This document shows, one piece after another, positions 59,187-64,000 of a DNA stretch of 64,000 bases (positions are counted from its first letter, which is position 1; each line of letters opens with the position of its first letter). Under the pieces are notes generated by a model, which made no database searches, was not told the origin of the DNA, and saw nothing but the letters and a program-made list of their open reading frames with translations. Source of the stretch: Arthrobacter citreus (lineage in GTDB: Bacteria > Actinomycetota > Actinomycetes > Actinomycetales > Micrococcaceae); NCBI RefSeq assembly GCF_038405225.1, contig NZ_CP151657.1:1984001-2048000 (forward strand), in the 5' to 3' direction. Position numbers and translations under genes: made by a program.

Positions 59187-60142
59187 TGTTCAAGGATAGC
59201 GGCGGCGGCGCGGGCGGTCAGTTCCGGGTCATCCCAGTCAAGCCACGTGATCCGCGGGTCCGCCCGGAACCAAGTCAGCTGCCGCCGGGCAAACTGCCGG
59301 GTGGCCACCACTGTCTGCTCCACGGCTTCCGGGACGGTGGACTCGCCGTCGAGCACCCGCAGGAACTGTGCGTAGCCCAGGGCGCGTCCGGCCGTGCGCC
59401 CCTCGCGCAGGCCGCGTCCGGCAAGCTCCTGGACTTCGGCCAGCAGGCCCTGGTCCACCATTTTTTCCACCCGCGCCGCCAGCCTCTCGTGCAGCAGGGT
59501 GCGCTCCACGCGCAGGCCGAGCTGGATGGCGGGCTGGAAGTACTCGCGGGTGGGCATGAAGGAGCTGAACGGGCGCCCGGTCAGCCGGTGGACTTCCAGT
59601 GCCCGCACCACGCGGCGTCCGTCGCCGAGCCGGTCCGCTGACACCGGATCCACCTCGCGCAGCCGCAGGCGCAGTGTCTCCAGGCCCGCCGTTTCGAGGT
59701 CACGTTCAAGCTCGGCCCGCAGGACCGGATCCGTTCCGGGGAATTCCAGGACGTCCAGGGCTGCCCGGACGTACAGTCCCGATCCGCCCACGAGGATGGG
59801 GTACCGCCCGCGCGACTGGATATCGGCGATCAGTTCGCGCGCCTGTTCCTGGAACCGGGAAACGCTGGCCTCCTCGGTGACATCCATGATGTCCAGCAGG
59901 TAGTGCGGAACGCCGCGGCGCTCCGCATCGCTGATCTTGGCCGTGCCGATGTCCATCCCGCGGTAGAACTGCATGGCGTCGGCGTTGATCACCTCGCCGC
60001 CCAGTTCCAGGGCCAGTGCCACGCCCAGATCGGATTTGCCGGAGCCGGTGGGACCGACGACGGCGACTACGGGGCGGGCTGCGGGGACGTCATGGACCGA
60101 ACCGCCGCCGGGCGCGGAGCTGCCGGGAAGAACGGGAGTCAC
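59183..60142 (-). CDS. miaA: tRNA dimethylallyltransferase
   Basis: MiaA adds a dimethylallyl group to A37 of tRNAs that read UNN codons. Walker A-type [11 protein letters not shown] (about 31-41), [17 protein letters not shown] (about 53-70) and [15 protein letters not shown] are clear. C-terminal [13 protein letters not shown] is also diagnostic. The protein has 319 aa with a GTG start. It lies six bases after the miaB stop and before dapF. Confidence 0.97.
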   Translation of the reverse strand: MTPVLPGSSAPGGGSVHDVPAARPVVAVVGPTGSGKSDLGVALALELGGEVINADAMQFYRGMDIGTAKISDAERRGVPHYLLDIMDVTEEASVSRFQEQARELIADIQSRGRYPILVGGSGLYVRAALDVLEFPGTDPVLRAELERDLETAGLETLRLRLREVDPVSADRLGDGRRVVRALEVHRLTGRPFSSFMPTREYFQPAIQLGLRVERTLLHERLAARVEKMVDQGLLAEVQELAGRGLREGRTAGRALGYAQFLRVLDGESTVPEAVEQTVVATRQFARRQLTWFRADPRITWLDWDDPELTARAAAAILEQ

Positions 60143-60148
60143 CGCGGG

Positions 60149-61672
60149 TCAGGCGCGCGGCGGCAGCGTCGGCATGCCCAGCGACACGCCGGGTTTTCCG
60201 CCGGCCGGGGCGGGCGCGGGGACGCCGCACGAGTCGGCCTGGGAACGGTCCCAGGCGTCGCCGGCGCGTGAGCGGCGCAAGCTGTAGTCAGCGGCCGTCG
60301 CCGGGTCCGAGACCAGGTGGAACGCGGCCGCGGAGGTCACCGGCACGGTAACCAGATCGCCGGGGCGCGGGACCGGGCAGCCATCGGGAACGGAGAAGTG
60401 CACCAGGCGCTGGTCCCTGGCGCGTCCGGACAGCCGCCCGGTTTCCTCAGATTTGCGGCCTGATCCGGCGGTGACCATTACTTCCACCGTGGTGCCCACC
60501 TGCTTGGCGTTCTCCTCGGCGGCGATGCGGTCCTGGAGTGCGGTCAGCCGTTCGAAGCGTTCCTGGACCACTTCCTTGGGCAGCTGGTCCGGCAGGTCGG
60601 CAGCCGGAGTGCCCGGACGCTTGGAGTACTGGAAGGTGAAGGCGGTGGCGAAGCGGGACTTCTCCACGACGTCGAGCGTTGCGGCGAAGTCCTCCTCGGT
60701 TTCCCCGGGGAAGCCGACAATGATGTCGGTGGAAATGGCAGCCTGCGGCATGGCCTCCCGCACGCTGTCCAGAATGCCCAGGAACTTCTTGGAGCGGTAG
60801 GAGCGGCGCATGTCCCTGAGGACCTTGTCCGAGCCGGACTGCAGCGGCATGTGCAGCTGGGGCATGACATTGGGCGTCTCCGCCATGGCGTCGATGACGT
60901 CCTGGGTGAAGGCGGCCGGGTGCGGGCTGGTGAACCGGACCCGCTCCAGGCCCTCAATGTCCCCGCACGCACGCAGCAGCTTGGCGAACGCGCCGCGGTC
61001 GCCGAATTCCACCCCGTAGGAGTTCACGTTCTGTCCCAGCAGCGTGACCTCGATGGCGCCGTCGTCCACCAGCGCCTGGATTTCGGCCAGGATGTCACCG
61101 GGCCGGCGGTCGCGCTCCTTGCCGCGCAGGGAGGGAACGATGCAGAACGTGCAGGTGTTGTTGCACCCCACCGAGATGGAAACCCAGCCCGCGTAGACGG
61201 AGTCGCGGCGGGTGGGCAGCGTGGAGGGGAACACGTCCAGGGATTCCAGGATTTCCAGCTGCGCCTCGTCGTTGTGGCGCGCCCGCTCCAGCAGCGCCGG
61301 CAGCGAGCCGATGTTGTGGGTGCCGAAGACAGCGTCCACCCAGGGAGCCTTGCGCTGGATGGTGTCGCGGTCCTTCTGGGCCAGGCAGCCGCCCACGGCA
61401 ATCTGCATGCCGGGCCGCGTTTCCTTCACGTGGGCCAGCATGCCCAGGTTGCCGTACAGCTTGTTGTCAGCGTTCTCACGCACCGCGCAGGTGTTGAAGA
61501 CAACGACATCGGCGGCGTCGCCGTCGGCCGGCACGTAACCCGCGTTTTCCAGCAGGCCGGAGATCCGCTCGGAATCATGGACGTTCATCTGGCAGCCAAA
61601 GGTCCGGACCTGGTAGGTGCGCGGGTGCTGCAGGTGCTCAGCGGGGGCAGGGGTGGATACAGTCAAACTCAC
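60149..61672 (-). CDS. miaB: tRNA-2-methylthio-N6-dimethylallyladenosine synthase
   Basis: This radical SAM methylthiotransferase acts after MiaA on A37. It shows the N-terminal UPF0004 cluster Cys residues ([22 protein letters not shown]), the radical SAM motif [15 protein letters not shown] (CxxxCxxC), and a C-terminal TRAM domain ([16 protein letters not shown]... VHFSVPD). The 507 aa end in a Pro/Gly/Ala tail of about 50 residues not needed for the fold. The start is GTG. Confidence 0.97.
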   Translation of the reverse strand: MSLTVSTPAPAEHLQHPRTYQVRTFGCQMNVHDSERISGLLENAGYVPADGDAADVVVFNTCAVRENADNKLYGNLGMLAHVKETRPGMQIAVGGCLAQKDRDTIQRKAPWVDAVFGTHNIGSLPALLERARHNDEAQLEILESLDVFPSTLPTRRDSVYAGWVSISVGCNNTCTFCIVPSLRGKERDRRPGDILAEIQALVDDGAIEVTLLGQNVNSYGVEFGDRGAFAKLLRACGDIEGLERVRFTSPHPAAFTQDVIDAMAETPNVMPQLHMPLQSGSDKVLRDMRRSYRSKKFLGILDSVREAMPQAAISTDIIVGFPGETEEDFAATLDVVEKSRFATAFTFQYSKRPGTPAADLPDQLPKEVVQERFERLTALQDRIAAEENAKQVGTTVEVMVTAGSGRKSEETGRLSGRARDQRLVHFSVPDGCPVPRPGDLVTVPVTSAAAFHLVSDPATAADYSLRRSRAGDAWDRSQADSCGVPAPAPAGGKPGVSLGMPTLPPRA

Positions 61673-61732
61673 ATTAACAGGGTACCTGCCGCGGGGCGGG
61701 GCCGGTGGTCCTCCGGCGTCCGCCCCGCTCCC

Positions 61733-62716
61733 CTAGCGGGACGATGGCTGCAGTGCAGCAGCCGGCCGGGCGGATCTCCAGGCCTTGCGGAATCCGTCGG
61801 CGATGTCCCACAGGCTGATGATCAGCACCGCAGCCGCGGTTGCCCCTCCGATCCACGCTGCGGTGTCCGTGCCCCATCCGACGTTGGACAGGAACGACCA
61901 GTCAAAAACCCGGCCGTTGGCCAGCAGCCACAAAACCGGCACCATGAACAACAGGGCCAGCGCCGCGTTCACGGCGGCAAGGGCATAGGTCCAGCGTCCG
62001 GCCACATAGAGGACGACGGCGAACACTGCTTCCAAGGCCAGCAGCACAATGATGTACGGCAGCCAGAAATCCCACAGCTGTTCCTGCAGGACCAGCACCG
62101 GCTCGCCCTCCAGGTAGAGCAGGGAGCCCACCCGCTGCCACAGCAGGAGGCCGATAAAGAAGGCAAGAACAATTACTGAAGCGATGGTGTCGCTCAGTGA
62201 GATCCCGCTGCTTCGGTGGATCTGCGGCAGCATCTCCGGCCTCCACTGCTGCAGTCCGGGGTGTCTGCGGCGGGCGCCCGTGCGCTCCAGGATCGCGAAC
62301 ACGAGCGTCACCCAGAAGGTGACGTGCACCAGTGATCCGAGGGAACCGCTGATCGCGGCGGCGAAGGCGGCAACCGGGTTGGCCGGGTCGGCAGCCATTT
62401 GGACAAGGATGGTGGCCACGAACGCCAGCGGGACAACGATCAGGAGCAGGATTTTGAGCACCCGCCACCAGTCCAGGTAGAGATCGGGGCCGATCAGGTA
62501 CAGCGGGCGGTCGGCGTAGCCCGCGGCCAGCCGCTGCGGATCTCCGAACTCCGTCAGCACTGCGTTTTCGGCGTCGGCGGGGGCTTGGCCGGCCTCAATC
62601 CGGGCGTCCACGGCGTCGCTGATGGAGGCGCGCAGCTCCCTGTCGATGTCTCCGCGCTGCTGCTCGGGAAGGGATTTCAGGGCGGCGGCAACGTAGCGGT
62701 CAGTGAGCGTGTTCAT
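61733..62716 (-). CDS. HAAS-domain membrane protein
   Basis: This 327-aa protein begins with a cytoplasmic domain of about 70 residues (YVAAALKSLPEQQRGDIDRELRASISDAVDARIEAGQ... VLTEFGDPQRLAAGYADRP) typical of the HAAS (permease prefix) family, followed by about 7 hydrophobic helices. Such proteins are regularly encoded with PadR-like regulators and may sense membrane stress or partner a transporter. It overlaps the PadR gene by 4 bp (ATGA), so the two are coregulated. Confidence 0.85.
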   Translation of the reverse strand: MNTLTDRYVAAALKSLPEQQRGDIDRELRASISDAVDARIEAGQAPADAENAVLTEFGDPQRLAAGYADRPLYLIGPDLYLDWWRVLKILLLIVVPLAFVATILVQMAADPANPVAAFAAAISGSLGSLVHVTFWVTLVFAILERTGARRRHPGLQQWRPEMLPQIHRSSGISLSDTIASVIVLAFFIGLLLWQRVGSLLYLEGEPVLVLQEQLWDFWLPYIIVLLALEAVFAVVLYVAGRWTYALAAVNAALALLFMVPVLWLLANGRVFDWSFLSNVGWGTDTAAWIGGATAAAVLIISLWDIADGFRKAWRSARPAAALQPSSR

Positions 62717-63051
62717 GAACCTGTTCCTTCGTTGAGCTGGCGGATGGAGGTATGGAGGCCGTCCCAGTCACGGAGCAGAAGGGACAGCAGTTCCGTGCCA
62801 TGCCGGCTGGTGGTGTAGAACTTCCGCGGGCGCGCCTCCTCGGTGTTCCAGGAGCTGGTCAGCAGGCCCTGTTTTTCCAAACGGCGCAGGAGCGGATAAA
62901 GGGTGTTGGCTTCGACGGCGAACCCGGCCCGGTTCAGGGCCTCCAGGAGTCCGTAGCCGTAGCCCGGGTGTTTGAGGATGGACAGGCAGGCCAGCACCAC
63001 GGTTCCGCGGCGCAGTTCCTGCAGATGTCCACCCAACAGCTCTTCGTCCAT
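62713..63051 (-). CDS. PadR-family transcriptional regulator
   Basis: This 112-aa repressor has the PadR winged helix: LRRGTVVLACLSILKHPGYGYGLLEALNRAGFAVEANTLYPLLRRLEKQGLLTSSW, then RPRKFYTTSRHGTELLSLLLRDWDGLHTSIRQL. The ATG at 63051 is chosen because the promoter places the transcript start within a few bases of it. A GTGTGT/ACACAC palindrome in the spacer suggests autorepression. It is coupled to the HAAS-protein gene. Confidence 0.9.
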   Translation of the reverse strand: MDEELLGGHLQELRRGTVVLACLSILKHPGYGYGLLEALNRAGFAVEANTLYPLLRRLEKQGLLTSSWNTEEARPRKFYTTSRHGTELLSLLLRDWDGLHTSIRQLNEGTGS

Positions 63052-63058
63052 GCGTAAC

Positions 63059-63087
63059 ACTATGGTGTGTCTCACACACTAATGCAA
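63059..63087 (-). promoter_or_regulatory. PadR promoter with embedded operator
   Basis: On the minus strand TTGCAT (63082-63087) and CATAGT (63059-63064) are 17 bp apart. The spacer contains the perfect palindrome GTGTGT-CTC-ACACAC (63065-63079). The -10 lies only 7 bp before the PadR ATG, so the mRNA is probably leaderless or nearly so. A repressor bound at the palindrome would block RNA polymerase. Confidence 0.6.
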
Positions 63088-63114
63088 TAGACAAAGTCAG
63101 ACAGTCCATTAACG

Positions 63115-63168
63115 CATCGCAGGGTGGAGGCCAGCCGGATGGTTCCGGCTGGCCCCCACCCTGCGATG
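63115..63168 (-). terminator. long hairpin after the transglycosylase-like gene
   Basis: A 24-bp stem with a single mismatch (CATCGCAGGGTGGAGGCCAG and onward to 63138, pairing with 63145-63168) surrounds a 6-base loop. It lies 66 bases after the stop of the transglycosylase-like gene and upstream of the PadR promoter. No T-run follows, but the stem is very strong. Confidence 0.65.
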
Positions 63169-63234
63169 GAGGTTTAGCTGTGGGCCCAGCCCGATCGAAG
63201 ATCTCGGCGGCCCCTGATTTCTCTGCCCGGTGGT

Positions 63235-64000
63235 TTAGTACCAGTTATTGGCGTAGTGGAAATTGAGTGCACCGCAGGGGCTCCCGTAGCGGGATTCGAT
63301 GTAGCCCAGGCCCCAGTTGATCTGAGTCTTGTAGCTGGTCAGATAGTCCGGGCCGGAGGATGCCATTTTCTCGGCCGGAAGGGACTGCACAATTCCGTAG
63401 GCGCCGCTGCTGGCATTCGTGGCGCTGGTCATCCAGTTGGACTCCTTCTCCCACAGCGTGTTCAGGCACGTCATTTCCGAAGCGGCCCAGCCATGGCCGG
63501 CAAGGGCGGATGCGGCGTAGGCCTTGGCTCCGGCGGGATCATCCACGGGCACCGAGGCAGCGGCAGCCTCGGCGGCGGCAGCTTCCTCAGCGGCACGCGC
63601 AGCTTCAGCCGCGTCTGCTGCAGCACGTGCCGCAGCTTCCTGCTCGGCTGCCATTCGCGCCTGCTCTTCAGCGGCTTTGGCTTTCGCGGCTTCTTCCGCG
63701 GTTCGTGCTTCTTCAGCCGATGCCGCCTCAGCGGCCCGGGCTTCTTCAGCCATCCGCTGTTCATCCACCGCGCGGCTCTCCTCGGAGGCCTTGGCCTCTG
63801 CGGCCTCGTCCGGACCGGTTGTGCTTTCCGGAGCGGCCGTCTCAGTCACGGCGGGGGCAGAGGTGTCCCCGGAGTTACCGTCGGATTGTGCGCCGGATAT
63901 GGGTGATGTCAGGCTTACGAGGCCAGCGCGCAGCTGGTCGTTCTGCACTGAGGCTCCGGCAACGCCGAAGAAGGCCAGAGCTCCGGCAACAGCCACGGCC
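63235..64000 (-). CDS. secreted transglycosylase-like protein (partial, N-terminus off the window)
   Basis: The reading frame is open to the right edge, so the true start lies outside; the first residues visible (VAVAGALAFFGVAGA) look like the end of a signal or anchor helix. A long low-complexity Ala/Glu-rich helical region follows (about residues 65-145), probably a coiled coil. The C-terminal 85 residues form a lysozyme/SLT-like domain: CLNTLWEKESNWMTSATNASSGAYGIVQSLPAEKM... WGLGYIESRYGSPCGALNFHYANNWY, with the catalytic Glu in WEKESNW. It likely cleaves peptidoglycan outside the cell. Confidence 0.85.
   Translation of the reverse strand, partial: AVAVAGALAFFGVAGASVQNDQLRAGLVSLTSPISGAQSDGNSGDTSAPAVTETAAPESTTGPDEAAEAKASEESRAVDEQRMAEEARAAEAASAEEARTAEEAAKAKAAEEQARMAAEQEAAARAAADAAEAARAAEEAAAAEAAAASVPVDDPAGAKAYAASALAGHGWAASEMTCLNTLWEKESNWMTSATNASSGAYGIVQSLPAEKMASSGPDYLTSYKTQINWGLGYIESRYGSPCGALNFHYANNWY

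Overview
The window is a high-GC chromosomal segment of an actinobacterium, most likely an Arthrobacter-like member of the Micrococcaceae. The 16S rRNA has an actinobacterial 3' end, and there is a mycothiol-dependent-type enzyme, an actinobacterial HelD-like factor, an infC-rpmI-rplT-tsnR block, pheST and an argCJBDFRGH cluster whose order recalls Mycobacterium tuberculosis, and a lexA gene divergent from a LysM cell-division-suppressor-type gene. Most genes are on the minus strand.

Layout. 0-3 kb: the 5' part of a 23S gene, the spacer and a complete 16S gene, all minus, with two boxA-like antitermination sites and a candidate rrn promoter. 3-12 kb: tyrS, a HelD-like helicase and apt (minus), an aldo/keto reductase (plus), then a 3-methyladenine glycosylase, an SRPBCC protein, a maleylpyruvate-isomerase-family enzyme and a PNPOx-family oxidase (minus). 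12.0-12.2 kb: a 31-bp tandem repeat array whose last units pair with two inverted units as a 50-bp-arm hairpin. 12.5-21.2 kb: the complete arginine cluster argCJBDFR-argGH with a probable ArgR operator before argC. 21.3-33.8 kb: an accessory block between pheT and argC. It holds a quinone oxidoreductase, a compact four-gene Pel-like exopolysaccharide locus (PelF-type glycosyltransferase, polytopic membrane protein, spherulin-4-like protein, GH114-like lipoprotein), a methyltransferase, and a catabolic set (cyclase-family hydrolase, ThDP decarboxylase-like enzyme, NTF2-like protein, AraC regulator, LLM monooxygenase, flavin reductase). 33.9-37.6 kb: pheST. 37.8-41.6 kb: a small accessory group, including a radical SAM protein preceded by an SOS-box-like sequence. 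41.7-44.9 kb: infC-rpmI-rplT-tsnR. 45-48.5 kb: DUF1844, DUF1992, an MFS transporter and an SseB protein. 48.5-51.9 kb: hisC-hisB-hisH-small membrane protein-hisA. 52-53.7 kb: the lexA/LysM divergent pair with two LexA boxes. 53.7-64 kb: a DinG-like helicase, hflX, a methyltransferase, dapF, miaA, miaB, a PadR/HAAS membrane pair and the 3' part of a secreted transglycosylase-like gene.

The core is housekeeping: translation, arginine and histidine synthesis, tRNA modification and DNA repair. The parts most worth follow-up are the repeat array at 12 kb, the Pel-like locus at 22-27 kb, the cyclase/ThDP/monooxygenase cluster at 28-34 kb, and the small SOS regulon seen in the sequence (lexA, LysM protein, probably the radical SAM gene). 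Family assignments rest on reading conserved motifs by eye; no database search was run.
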